Shown piece by piece: positions 29,701 to 36,441 of a stretch of 64,000 nt of DNA. Source of the DNA: a virus; the IMG/VR virus record IMGVR_UViG_3300049255_000083, positions 1 through 64,000 of that record. The stretch is one strand, 5' to 3'. The notes beneath the pieces were generated by a model. It ran no database searches and was not told where the DNA came from. It was given only the letters and a program-made list of their open reading frames with translations. The translations under genes were made by a program, and so were the position numbers. Each line of letters starts with the position of its first letter. Position 1 is the stretch's first letter.

Positions 29701-30169
29701 CGTGGATCGACTCCTTCTGGTCGGAGATGTCGACGCGCTCATTGGCGAGCTTGCGCAGCTTGCCGCGGGCAGCGTCGATGGCCTTTGCGAGATTCTCCTT
29801 CTCCAGCGGCTCGGTCGCGCTCTTGATGGACTTCTGGAGATGGCGAAGCTCCGCACCCATCTCGCGCATGGCGTGCTTGTTGTTCACCATCGACTTGTTG
29901 AGCTTGTCGAGACCTTTGCCCTCCTTTTTGAGCTGGTCCATGTAGAGCTTGTGGTACGCCTTATGAGCGCCCGACGCCTTCCACATGGCCTCTTTGACGC
30001 CCTTGAAGACGCCCTTCATCGAGCGGTCGGACGTCTTCTCGATGAGGCGCATCTTCTTCCCCCAGTCGGTCCCCATCTTCCGAATTTCGGAAGCGACCTG
30101 GGAGTAGTCGAATTCGGCGCCAAACTTGGCGAGCATCTCCGTCTTCGGAGCACCGGCAGCGGGAGGCAT
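26720..30169 (-). CDS. tail tape measure protein
   Basis: 1149 aa, long and largely helical. The N-terminal charged coiled coil (about 1-190; MGTDWGKKMRLIEKTSDRSM) is followed by a Gly/Ala-rich hydrophobic stretch near 205-275 (AAGAIASIVQLLIDAEAGA) and an ALAFGVSLQEIGQLEGEM-type region common in tape measures. The rest is helical, with an internal 25-residue duplication near residues 930-980. The protein sets tail length and exits ahead of the DNA. Position between chaperone-like and hub genes supports this; 1149 aa would predict a tail of roughly 170 nm at about 1.5 angstrom per residue. Confidence 0.85.
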   Translation of the reverse strand: MPPAAGAPKTEMLAKFGAEFDYSQVASEIRKMGTDWGKKMRLIEKTSDRSMKGVFKGVKEAMWKASGAHKAYHKLYMDQLKKEGKGLDKLNKSMVNNKHAMREMGAELRHLQKSIKSATEPLEKENLAKAIDAARGKLRKLANERVDISDQKESIHEGSEEIKEKFEFDPKEVTDAALDAGEEIGDLISAPLKAVLSKDVPTMAKLAGKILGRGFGAVGGGLGKLGAKMSAAGGGGGAMGKMGDIIGKLGTTLKTLGPILSMAAGAIASIVQLLIDAEAGAKEFNKNILSTAGSSEFLHKNLKSVGAGAQDLEDTLTKIRDQATSLDNLDWGINKETHQAVLNAITAEGVSLKKLDESFKQVGKDSKGAAGYASDWSKLTQMSVAYSLAFGVSLQEIGQLEGEMMTDLGMNLVDVETSFQYMIRGAEEAGIATNKFFNIIRGFSGDLTLFTLRMEDITKVMIGLGKAMSPRDAQKFLQGVTGFFKNQGLGERTKHVLMGGRGSADYMKSFDKKLEGLAGRIGAETGQELDPQILKQVLKKSDKELAKWIADNGEGMTDDTKKAIYEAARQQSKIVAGTPVDLASAIGNLDPFDTMEQLQSESMKMFGKKFEELKGVERLGAEQAMGVSDEQQDAFAKLNMAVEQMQADLAHKLEKGIELTDSETDALKALKIDGTAGAAAKKLRDFKAKQVWDAMSADQKRLLQDGKTEIDFQKETSKFQTSVQDKIGILVDFVMNQLYKILSDTYDALLDLVDKVVGGDNTKSRREQLQESRMVQKSGNSELISAFGKAQGDTCKMREELQKGTFGKMGQAIDKQVEKMTNLQKKLDDPKTPADQKAQLSAELALAKAHFNEMKKLTLKNISSDDALKIIKGKLSEQDFDKVQKKLDELKQNPAFTGDVTDAMSQAGIDPAVIGDAMKEAMNQFPFQAMVGGLDKMQKAIEAANPPETVIAAQMVGGLDKMQKAIEDANPPETAIAAQKMLTPHSIYVHDTHAEKRDEETQDALDEHGGSLDDIYRALRFRGIKIDRPFLENNVKKVITDGVYDAASDALFDYAMLTNADAVSKWAQTADEQGTTMGDLKSFSRVASQYYQQNPVAGLAPVARTGGATVGAAAGGQVVELRLKGDLARIIDARAQNQIANHERNRTKR
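27233..27382 (-). repeat. 75-bp tandem duplication inside the tape measure gene
   Basis: Two adjoining 75-base units, 27233-27307 and 27308-27382, differ at only a few positions. They encode repeated MVGGLDKMQKAIE-ANPPET-IAAQ. Being a multiple of three, the duplication adds 25 residues without breaking the frame. Confidence 0.9.
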
Positions 30170-30173
30170 CTAG

Positions 30174-31490
30174 CTATCTCCTGAACGGTTTGCCGGGGGT
30201 CCGGTCGGCGGGAATGGGGCGAGCGTCGGAAGGATCTCGGTCGGTCTGGCCGACCGAAGTGTCGATGTCGTAGCCAAGCTGCTTCCGGTTCAACCGCTCG
30301 AGGCGTTCGTTGAACTGGGTCTGCACCATCTGCTGGTGGACCTGCTGGGCCTGGAGCTGCTTGCGGCGCTGGATGCGCTCTTGGACTTCAGCGGGCGAAA
30401 GCGGACGGTCGCGGTCCGTACCTCCGACAACCCCGAGCTTCCCGAACTCCTCTTCGTGAGAGGCCGCGAGTTGCTTGAGGTGCTCCTGCTGCTGCGTCTG
30501 TGTCTCGCGAATGTGGCGCTCGTATGCCTCGATCACCTGGTCGTGCCAGTCTTTCTCACCGCGAAGGTCGTGTTCGAGCTGCGCCGACAGTTCTTCCGTC
30601 GTGCGTGCCGCGACGACGACCGCTCGCCCCTGCTGCTGCTTGGCGTCTTTGGGTTCCTCGCCGAAAACCGCCTGCCGGATGATGGCGTCTTTGCGGGCGA
30701 TGATGTCTTCCTTGCGCTTGCGTCGTCGGTCGTTGTCCTGGTTGTAGACCTTCTGGATGCCCTTGCCGGCGAAACACGAGCCCACGAACTTCGCGTTCTC
30801 CCACTCCCGTTCCATCTGCTCATAGAGGTCTTCGTAGTGATTGATACTTCGCCACGTGAGCTGCGCGAAGTTCAGGCCCAGCCGTTCCGTCCCGGCGATG
30901 CCCGTCACGCTCGGGGACATGAGGTCGAGGCCGACAACCTGCGACCACCGGAACCGGGAGAAGCTCTCCGTCGCGAACGCCTCGGTGAGGATGGTCGCCG
31001 CGTTGGCACGGCGGTTCAGCTCCGAGAGGTGCCGGATGACGCGGGCACGAGCGTCGGGCGGGAACACGGAGAACGTCTTGGCAATTTCGGGGACGCTTCG
31101 ATCGCGGTCGAGCAAGATGTTCTGCCCATCGACGAGGAAAACGCCGTAGGCGAGGAACAGGTCCCAGAAGTGCGACGTGGGCACCTGGTCAGGACGGTGC
31201 CCGCCAATGAGCCTCACGAGCGAGAACTCGTGGTGGTTGAAGTTCTTGAACACGAAGGGCACGCCGTTGATCTCGGCGGCTTGCGTGAGGAACCCTCGGT
31301 TCACGAGCGGGATGACGTCCCGGTAGATCTCGGGGTTGACCTCCGGCTCCTTGGGCGGCGGGATGCGAATGTCCCGCCGCCGCTGACGATCGGAGACCCC
31401 GCTGTTCTGCTCCTCGGCGAGCTTCTCCTGGTCGGCGAGCAACTCTCGCCGCTGATTCCAGGCTTCCTTCTCTTCCGTGGAGTACGGCAT
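30174..31490 (-). CDS. tail-assembly region protein, unknown
   Basis: 438 aa. The first ~50 residues are charged coiled coil (STEEKEAWNQRRELLADQEKL). A compact domain follows (INGVPFVFKNFNHHEFSLVRL, then HFWDLFLAYGVFLVDGQNIL). Residues about 290-400 are a long Gln/Glu-rich helix (TQQQEHLKQLAASHEEEFGK), and the tail is Arg/Pro-rich. It lies directly before the tape measure, where assembly chaperones are normal, but I see no frameshift signal joining it to the gene before it. A tail-assembly cofactor is the likeliest role; family not recognised. Confidence 0.45.
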   Translation of the reverse strand: MPYSTEEKEAWNQRRELLADQEKLAEEQNSGVSDRQRRRDIRIPPPKEPEVNPEIYRDVIPLVNRGFLTQAAEINGVPFVFKNFNHHEFSLVRLIGGHRPDQVPTSHFWDLFLAYGVFLVDGQNILLDRDRSVPEIAKTFSVFPPDARARVIRHLSELNRRANAATILTEAFATESFSRFRWSQVVGLDLMSPSVTGIAGTERLGLNFAQLTWRSINHYEDLYEQMEREWENAKFVGSCFAGKGIQKVYNQDNDRRRKRKEDIIARKDAIIRQAVFGEEPKDAKQQQGRAVVVAARTTEELSAQLEHDLRGEKDWHDQVIEAYERHIRETQTQQQEHLKQLAASHEEEFGKLGVVGGTDRDRPLSPAEVQERIQRRKQLQAQQVHQQMVQTQFNERLERLNRKQLGYDIDTSVGQTDRDPSDARPIPADRTPGKPFRR

Positions 31491-31493
31491 GCG

Positions 31494-32642
31494 TCAGACT
31501 CCGCGGGGCGGTGGCCGGTAGTGCGGGTTGATGCCGCCTTTGGGGGCCGGGTCCATGACGGACATCGCCGCCTTGGGGTCGGCCACAGGCTGCTTCTTCT
31601 CGAGGATCGGGACGTTCGACGGGCGAGCCGGAAGCGCCCCACCCGGTCCGGTGAGGGCGCCCGAGGCGTCGGCCTCGGCTTCGAGGGCGGCATTCTTCAT
31701 GGCTCGCGCACCCGCGGACCCGTGGACGGGCGGGCCGGGGATCGCGCCGGGGATGGGCTTCTCCGGTTGCGGCACACGCTGGCCTTGAGCCGGAACGACG
31801 TTTTGCCGAGGCTGCGGCGACACGATGACCGGCTGCGAGACATCGACGGCCGCCGTGTTCATGGGCTGCCGGTTGCGAACGAGGTCGTTCGGGTCGGGGC
31901 CCACGGGCGCGGGGGCGGCGGCTGCCGCGACCGGAGGAGCGGGCGGGGCTGCCGGGGGCGGCGCGGGACTCGGGGGAACCGGAGGCGCTCCAGCTCCACC
32001 GCCTCGGGCCTGCTGCTGCTCACGGGCGAGCTTGTCCGCCGCCCCCATGGCGCGCTTGACCTCTTCGGCCGTGGACTTGCGCATGTACCCGGCGTCGTCG
32101 AGAACGTTGTCGACGAGCTTCTGGGGGAGGCCCTCCTCCAGTTCCTTCACCTCACCCACGAGGCGACGGAAACGGTCCTCGCTCGTCTCGTCGGGCGTGA
32201 GGAAGGTGATTCCGTCCTTCGCCTTCTTCTCGGCTCGCTCGACGGCATCCTCCACCTTGCGGTAGACGATGAACACCGCCTCTTTGCCCCACGTCGAGAT
32301 GTAGTTCTTGAGGAGCCAGTCGGGCAGTTCGAGCTTGATCGTCTTGGTCTGCCCCGGCTTCTTCGGATCGTCTTCCTCGTCCTCGACGTACTGGACGCCG
32401 CGGAGGTCGACGCCGTTCATCTCGACGATGGCCCGCTTCACATGCGCGAGCTGAAAGCCGTAGAGGTAGTCGACGTCCTCCAGGCCCTTGCACTCGGCGT
32501 AGATGGCCTCGTACTCGTCCGGCCGTAGGTTGCGGACGATGACCTCTAGCGTGTCGAAGAGCGTGACACGCTCCTCGATGATGCCGATGTTCTCGGCCTT
32601 TTTGAGTGACTCTCGGAGCGCGCGTGCGGACAGGGTGCCCAT
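31494..32642 (-). CDS. putative tail assembly chaperone-like protein with Pro/Ala-rich tail
   Basis: 382 aa from MGTLSARALRES; an RBS (AGAGGA) precedes this ATG and upstream in-frame sequence looks non-coding. Residues 20-130 (VTLFDTLEVIVRNLRPDEYEA, DVDYLYGFQLAHVKRAIVEM) and 130-190 (LPDWLLKNYISTWGKEAVFI) form a helical domain like the globular part of tail assembly chaperones. Residues about 225-380 are Pro/Ala/Gly-rich and probably disordered. It lies between the tube and tape measure genes, the classical chaperone position. The assignment rests mainly on position. Confidence 0.5.
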   Translation of the reverse strand: MGTLSARALRESLKKAENIGIIEERVTLFDTLEVIVRNLRPDEYEAIYAECKGLEDVDYLYGFQLAHVKRAIVEMNGVDLRGVQYVEDEEDDPKKPGQTKTIKLELPDWLLKNYISTWGKEAVFIVYRKVEDAVERAEKKAKDGITFLTPDETSEDRFRRLVGEVKELEEGLPQKLVDNVLDDAGYMRKSTAEEVKRAMGAADKLAREQQQARGGGAGAPPVPPSPAPPPAAPPAPPVAAAAAPAPVGPDPNDLVRNRQPMNTAAVDVSQPVIVSPQPRQNVVPAQGQRVPQPEKPIPGAIPGPPVHGSAGARAMKNAALEAEADASGALTGPGGALPARPSNVPILEKKQPVADPKAAMSVMDPAPKGGINPHYRPPPRGV

Positions 32643-32824
32643 TCTCTTGATCTTCCTCTTTGTTTGAGGCCGACCCCGGGAAGGGCGACGAAGACGAGAG
32701 CGCAGAGGGGCTACATCTGGATCTGGATCTGGCGAGTCGAGAAACGGCCGGAGCCGATCTGGGTCTTGGTATGATCTGATTCCATCTGCATCTAGGGACT
32801 TCGTCGCCGACCAAAGGTCGACGT
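32643..32824 (-). other. intergenic region after tail tube with GATCCAGA-type repeats
   Basis: 182 bases without an ORF I trust. On the minus strand it begins with a hairpin after the tube stop (32803-32822). It then shows several copies of a CAGATC/AGATCC word (CCCAGATCGG, then CCAGATCCAGATCCAGATG) and ends with the RBS of the next gene. Similar words occur in the gaps at 44372-44503 and 59312-59435. Confidence 0.5.
32803..32822 (-). terminator. hairpin after tail tube gene
   Basis: CGACC-AAA-GGTCG at 32808-32820, with partial extension to GTCG/CGAC outside, lies 3 bases beyond the tail-tube stop. No U-tract follows, so it may attenuate, be Rho-assisted, or stabilise the 3' end of an abundant transcript. 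Confidence 0.4.
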
Positions 32825-33562
32825 TTACAGGCCAGTGACCGCCGGAGCGACACCGCCCGTGAACCGGAGAGAGAAGCCGTTGCCCGCCGAGCCGTTCGTG
32901 CTCGTGGGGGCGAGGCCGGAGTTGATGAACTCGCCGTAGGTCGAGAGACCGTCGATGATGTCCGTGACCGTCACGGAGCTGTTCTCCGCGACCATGGCCG
33001 CGTCCGACGTGTAGCTCGCGGAGTAGCTGTTGAACCAGCAACCCTCGAAGTACGTGTAGAGGGCCTGGATGTTCGAGATGCCGTCGCCCGGCCCGGCCCC
33101 GTTGGAGCCCGGCTGCACGATGGCCGGCTGGTTCTCGACGCCGCCGCTCGAGCCACCCGACGCGAGGCCGGACGACCCGATCAGCTCGGACATGACGATT
33201 TCCTGGCGGATGTCGAACGGCCAGCGGTGGTGCCGGAGCGAGCGCACCAGGCCGTCGATGCCGCCGAGGTAGCCCACCTCTTGGAAGAGGTTTGCCGTGT
33301 AGAGCATCGTCTTGTTGAGCGTGAGCGTCATCGGCTCCGTCACGGACGGGACGAGTTCCGCGATCTGGTCACCGAACCCGACTCCACGCACCGGGTCGAT
33401 GGTGCGCGACTCCTCGTGGCTGAACTCGGAGATCGCGCCGATCTGCTGGAACCTGCCCGCACCCACGGCGTAGCCGTAGACCTTGTTCTTCTGGGAGATG
33501 ACGGCCCGCGTGTTCGGGGCCGTGCCCATGCGGTAGATGTAGTTGCTGTTGTCGACGGGCAT
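32825..33562 (-). CDS. tail tube protein (gp19-like)
   Basis: 245 aa. Features shared with myovirus tube proteins: an IGAISEFSHEESRTIDPVRG loop, IAELVPSVTEPMTLTLNKTM, LFQEVGYLGGIDGLVRSLRH, an RHHRWPFDIRQEIV strand and a YFEGCWFNSYSASYTSDAAM motif near the end. Such proteins stack as hexameric rings to form the inner tube. A strong RBS (AGAGGAGAG) precedes the ATG, fitting a highly made protein, and a hairpin follows the stop. Tube and sheath, usually adjacent, are here separated by about 6.5 kb of accessory genes. Confidence 0.8.
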   Translation of the reverse strand: MPVDNSNYIYRMGTAPNTRAVISQKNKVYGYAVGAGRFQQIGAISEFSHEESRTIDPVRGVGFGDQIAELVPSVTEPMTLTLNKTMLYTANLFQEVGYLGGIDGLVRSLRHHRWPFDIRQEIVMSELIGSSGLASGGSSGGVENQPAIVQPGSNGAGPGDGISNIQALYTYFEGCWFNSYSASYTSDAAMVAENSSVTVTDIIDGLSTYGEFINSGLAPTSTNGSAGNGFSLRFTGGVAPAVTGL

Positions 33563-33595
33563 CTGATCTCTCCTCTAAGGGCTCGGGTCGAACGC

Positions 33596-34444
33596 TCAGA
33601 CCTTGGCGGGGGCGAAGACACCGTGGAGGCGCTTGGCCTCCTCGTCGAGCTTCGTCAGCTCGCGCGTGGCGGCCGGCGTGGCGATGTTCCCGGCGACCAC
33701 ATCCTTGACCGCGTTCGCCACCTTGAGCAGGTCGCCCTTGGCGCGAGCGCTGTCGAACTTCTTGCCCGCCGTGACGAGCAGGTCGATCTTGTTCGAGGTC
33801 GACTCGAGGCGCGAGAGCGTCGCGTCCGCGAGGAGCGTGTTCTCCGAGACGAGCTGGTAGGACGCCTGCTTGGCGCTTCCGCCGACCATCTGCTCGGGGA
33901 GGCCGTAGTACGTGTTGTTCTTCGACTGGTCCCCGTAGGGAGACCCGCGGCGAAGCCATGCCGCGAGGTCGCGGAGCTTGGCCACTTCGTCCTTCTGGAT
34001 GTCCTGGCCGATGGAGCCATGGCTAGCTTCACTCGCGTGAGAGCTGATGAGCGCGATCTGCTGCTCGATGCGCCCCACGAGGTTCGAGATCGCCTGCTGC
34101 TGCGCCTTGTCCGCTTGCGAGACTTCGTTCGCCATGACTCCTGGTCTCCCTGATCCGGTCGTAGATGCCCGATCTTGCACCGCTACAAGTGGACTATCGG
34201 ACCCCCACCGGACCTTGGGAGGGGCCGTCAGCTCGGCAAGACGGTCCAGGTCGAGGGGGATCATCGCCTCCCCCGTCTTCAGGTACTCGTTCAAGGCCCG
34301 GCGGGCTTCCCGGCCGTTCCGGCAGCACTCGGAGACGAGTTTCGCCATGCCCACCTGCCCGACCATGACCTTGAGGCCATCGGGCAGCGTCACGAAGTCG
34401 CGAAGCCCGTCCGTGCTGATTGTGACCGTCTTGACCGTTCCCAC
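33596..34444 (-). CDS. unknown protein, possibly two products from one frame
   Basis: 282 aa from a GTG at 34444. Residues 1-85 (TISTDGLRDFVTLPDGLKVM, VSECCRNGREARRALNEYLK) form one small domain, residues 86-103 a linker. From Met104 (ATG at 34135) comes a different, helical protein (MANEVSQADKAQQQAISNLV...). That internal ATG has its own RBS (GGGAG/AGGAG) and a promoter-like motif 47 bases upstream. So a second shorter product (180 aa, 33596-34135) is plausible, and may be the main one. No family recognised; it sits just upstream of the tube gene. Confidence 0.5.
   Translation of the reverse strand: MGTVKTVTISTDGLRDFVTLPDGLKVMVGQVGMAKLVSECCRNGREARRALNEYLKTGEAMIPLDLDRLAELTAPPKVRWGSDSPLVAVQDRASTTGSGRPGVMANEVSQADKAQQQAISNLVGRIEQQIALISSHASEASHGSIGQDIQKDEVAKLRDLAAWLRRGSPYGDQSKNNTYYGLPEQMVGGSAKQASYQLVSENTLLADATLSRLESTSNKIDLLVTAGKKFDSARAKGDLLKVANAVKDVVAGNIATPAATRELTKLDEEAKRLHGVFAPAKV
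34182..34196 (-). promoter_or_regulatory. promoter-like motif before internal start at 34135
   Basis: TAGTCCACTTGTAGC on the minus strand, inside the coding frame of 33596-34444 and 47 bases before the internal ATG. It nearly matches 58869-58883, which lies 46 bases before another gene start. Confidence 0.4.
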
Positions 34445-34455
34445 TCGTCAGGAGC

Positions 34456-34472
34456 GGCATACGAAAGGATTA
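34456..34472 (-). promoter_or_regulatory. promoter-like motif before the 34444 start
   Basis: TAATCCTTTCGTATGCC on the minus strand; TAA is the stop of the 34470-34694 gene. It lies only about 12 bases from the GTG start, so any transcript would have a very short leader. Confidence 0.4.
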
Positions 34473-34694
34473 CTCGTCGTCCAGGTGCTCGGAGGCGAGA
34501 TCGAAACCCGGAGGGATGGTGGACGGCGGAATGACCACTTCGGGTACTGCGTCGCTCGGTGGAGGGCACGGCGTGGTGTCACGAGGTGCGGCTTCCACCG
34601 CGCGCAGGAGCACCTCGGAGATAGGGTCCTCCCACAGCTCGTCCGCAAAAGGCACGGGCGTAGCGGCCATGTTGTCTACTTCAAGCCCGTTCAT
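34470..34694 (-). CDS. small acidic protein, unknown
   Basis: 74 aa from MNGLEVDNMAATPVPF; the start lies 2 bases after the previous stop, and a longer upstream frame is a shadow of the preceding gene. It is Pro- and Asp/Glu-rich (DELWEDPISEVLLRAVEAAP) and ends SEHLDDE, probably mostly unstructured with one helix. Function unknown. Confidence 0.45.
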   Translation of the reverse strand: MNGLEVDNMAATPVPFADELWEDPISEVLLRAVEAAPRDTTPCPPPSDAVPEVVIPPSTIPPGFDLASEHLDDE

Positions 34695-34696
34695 AA

Positions 34697-35542
34697 CTAG
34701 ACCCTCAAGAAGATTTCCAGCATGTGCGGGATCGCGAAAGTTGTTCCTTTTGAGGGACTGAACAACCAATCTCCCCGACACTCCCATTGAGCCGGCTCCC
34801 CCATTGCCGCTTCGACGTCGTTGAGGAGTTTCGTGGCGAGAGTCAGGTCGAAAGACACGAACCCACTCTTTCGCGTCGCGACGACTTGCCTTCGCCCTTC
34901 CTTCTCGGGACTCACGAGCACTCCGCGCACGAAACCCTCGGAAAAAAGAACGACCCATCCTTCGACGAGATCGCCCGAAGTTTCAGCCAGGGCAAAGCCT
35001 CCCGTCCCGCGGTCGAGCACGTTGACATCGGGCAGCCCTGAGCGGATTGCCGGGTAGGCGCCCTCGGTGACGAGATCACGAATCCACATGCACGCGGTCT
35101 CGATGCGACCCCCCATGTCCCTCTTCGCGAGGCTCTCCGGAAAGTAGCTCCGCAGGAGTTTGATGAACCCGACCATAAACGGGTCGAGATGCGCCATCAT
35201 CGAGACCCCACGCCGATGCACGAGATCGATCTGCGCCACGAGGTTCACCATGCCCGGCACGAGAACGAGGTCTCGGTTGAGGAACAGGGTGATGGCAAAC
35301 ATTGTGTCCACGTCGCGCATCGATCGCGTCGCGAACGTCGTCGGCATCCGGCGACCGAGCGAGAGGTCCTCAAAGAAGCGCGTGAGCGAGCCTTGATGGA
35401 TGACGGTGAATTCGTCTCCGTGGTGTTCGTAGACGAACTTGCTCGCGTCGGTTGCGTCCGCGAGAGTAGCGCCTGTCTCGAACGAGATGGCATCCGGCAC
35501 GATGGCCGGAAGCGTCGACTCGACGACGACTCTCAGATCCAC
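34697..35542 (-). CDS. unknown protein in accessory block
   Basis: 281 aa from a GTG at 35542, with GGTGTAG 10 bases before it. A compact alpha/beta protein with no family I can name. Noticeable segments are FVYEHHGDEFTVIHQGSL, FFEDLSLGRRMPTTF, and a helix LDPFMVGFIKLLRSYFPESL. A His/Asp pair (HHGDEF) and HLD might suggest a metal site, but I cannot assign one. It is encoded with the helicase and XRE-like genes between sheath and tube, so an enzyme or regulator is as likely as a virion part. Confidence 0.45.
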   Translation of the reverse strand: MDLRVVVESTLPAIVPDAISFETGATLADATDASKFVYEHHGDEFTVIHQGSLTRFFEDLSLGRRMPTTFATRSMRDVDTMFAITLFLNRDLVLVPGMVNLVAQIDLVHRRGVSMMAHLDPFMVGFIKLLRSYFPESLAKRDMGGRIETACMWIRDLVTEGAYPAIRSGLPDVNVLDRGTGGFALAETSGDLVEGWVVLFSEGFVRGVLVSPEKEGRRQVVATRKSGFVSFDLTLATKLLNDVEAAMGEPAQWECRGDWLFSPSKGTTFAIPHMLEIFLRV

Positions 35543-35560
35543 GAAGGACCACCTACACCG

Positions 35561-36052
35561 TCAGGGGCACGGATTCGGGGGGCAGTTGTTCGTCGGAACC
35601 GTCGCATCGTAGGGAATGTCGGGGAAGATGCGGATGGTGCGGGGACGGAGGTCCACAGTGGGGAGAGCCGTCCACGTGATGCCCGCCCGCTGATCGGCTT
35701 GCGCCGCCTGGTCCGCGAGAACCTGCCACGACGTGACCGGCACGGGCGTCGTGCCGTCCTCCCAGTCCGTGATCTCGCTCTCCATAACGCCGCAGAAAGC
35801 CGCCGCTTGGGCCACGCTCATGTTCTGGGCAAGGCGGATGAACTGGAACGTCTGCCCGTTCACGAGCGACATGTGCGCCAACGTGGAGGCTGCACGGCGA
35901 TAGGCGGCAGCCACCGCACCTGGGATGAACTGGGCGGTCCCATCGGACTCGCGGAACCCCGTAAGGCCCGCCACGAAAACGATGCCCGTGTTGCCGACCG
36001 GCATCGAGAAGTCGATGAGGTCGTACAGCTCGATGTCGGGGCTGTAGCTCAT
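35561..36052 (-). CDS. XRE-like helix-turn-helix protein
   Basis: 163 aa from MSYSPDIELYDLIDF; its start overlaps the previous stop by ATGA. Residues about 87-130 (LAQNMSVAQAAAFCGVMESEITDWEDGT, broken here by a helix-turn-helix) match the XRE pattern: helix 2 VAQAAAFCGV, turn, recognition helix ESEITDWEDG. The N-terminal half (VGNTGIVFVAGLTGF) is beta-rich. A DNA-binding regulator inside a tail operon is unusual. It could instead be a structural protein with a chance match, so I keep moderate confidence. Confidence 0.5.
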   Translation of the reverse strand: MSYSPDIELYDLIDFSMPVGNTGIVFVAGLTGFRESDGTAQFIPGAVAAAYRRAASTLAHMSLVNGQTFQFIRLAQNMSVAQAAAFCGVMESEITDWEDGTTPVPVTSWQVLADQAAQADQRAGITWTALPTVDLRPRTIRIFPDIPYDATVPTNNCPPNPCP

Positions 36053-36441
36053 TCCCAGCCGACGAAACCGCCCCCAGCAACCGCCGGGTCGGCGTCGTAC
36101 TTCTCCATCATGTCCTCGACGCGCTCGCGGAGGTTGTCCTTCCAACCCTGCGTGCGCTTCACGATGGGCCACTTGCCGCTCTTGAGCGGGCGCCCGTCGC
36201 GGTAGAGACCGACGCGGATGGCATCATCCCCGACGCCGGCCGCTTGCTCGGAGCCTTTGTGGACCGACGTGAAGACCTTGATGGTCACGCGACTGTCGAG
36301 CGGGAGGTTGATGATGATCTCCCCGCGCTCCACCGTTTCCTTCTGAGGTTCGAGCGCGTGAAACGCCCGCTTGAGGAAGGTCCGCATGTCGTCGAGCGAG
36401 ACCTCCTGGTACTGCGCGGCCATGCCGACGACGGTGGTCAT
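36049..36441 (-). CDS. unknown protein coupled to the helicase
   Basis: 130 aa from MTTVVGMAAQYQEVS, overlapping both the helicase stop and the next start by ATGA. A helix (SLDDMRTFLKRAFHALEPQK) is followed by strands (IIINLPLDSRVTIKVFTSV, IRVGLYRDGRPLKSGKWPIV) and a basic amphipathic helix (KRTQGWKDNLRERVEDMMEK). The RPLKSGKWPIVKRTQGW stretch gives a nucleic-acid-binding look. I do not recognise the family; the tight coupling suggests it works with the helicase. Confidence 0.5.
   Translation of the reverse strand: MTTVVGMAAQYQEVSLDDMRTFLKRAFHALEPQKETVERGEIIINLPLDSRVTIKVFTSVHKGSEQAAGVGDDAIRVGLYRDGRPLKSGKWPIVKRTQGWKDNLRERVEDMMEKYDADPAVAGGGFVGWE

Noticed and set aside
26720-30169. Retron or diversity-generating retroelement near tail genes
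   Set aside because: No reverse transcriptase motif (xxDD) and no template/variable repeat pair found; the repeats seen are tandem duplications.
30174-32642. Programmed frameshift joining two tail chaperone frames
   Set aside because: The upstream gene ends normally and the downstream gene has its own ATG 3 bases later; I found no convincing slippery site at the junction.
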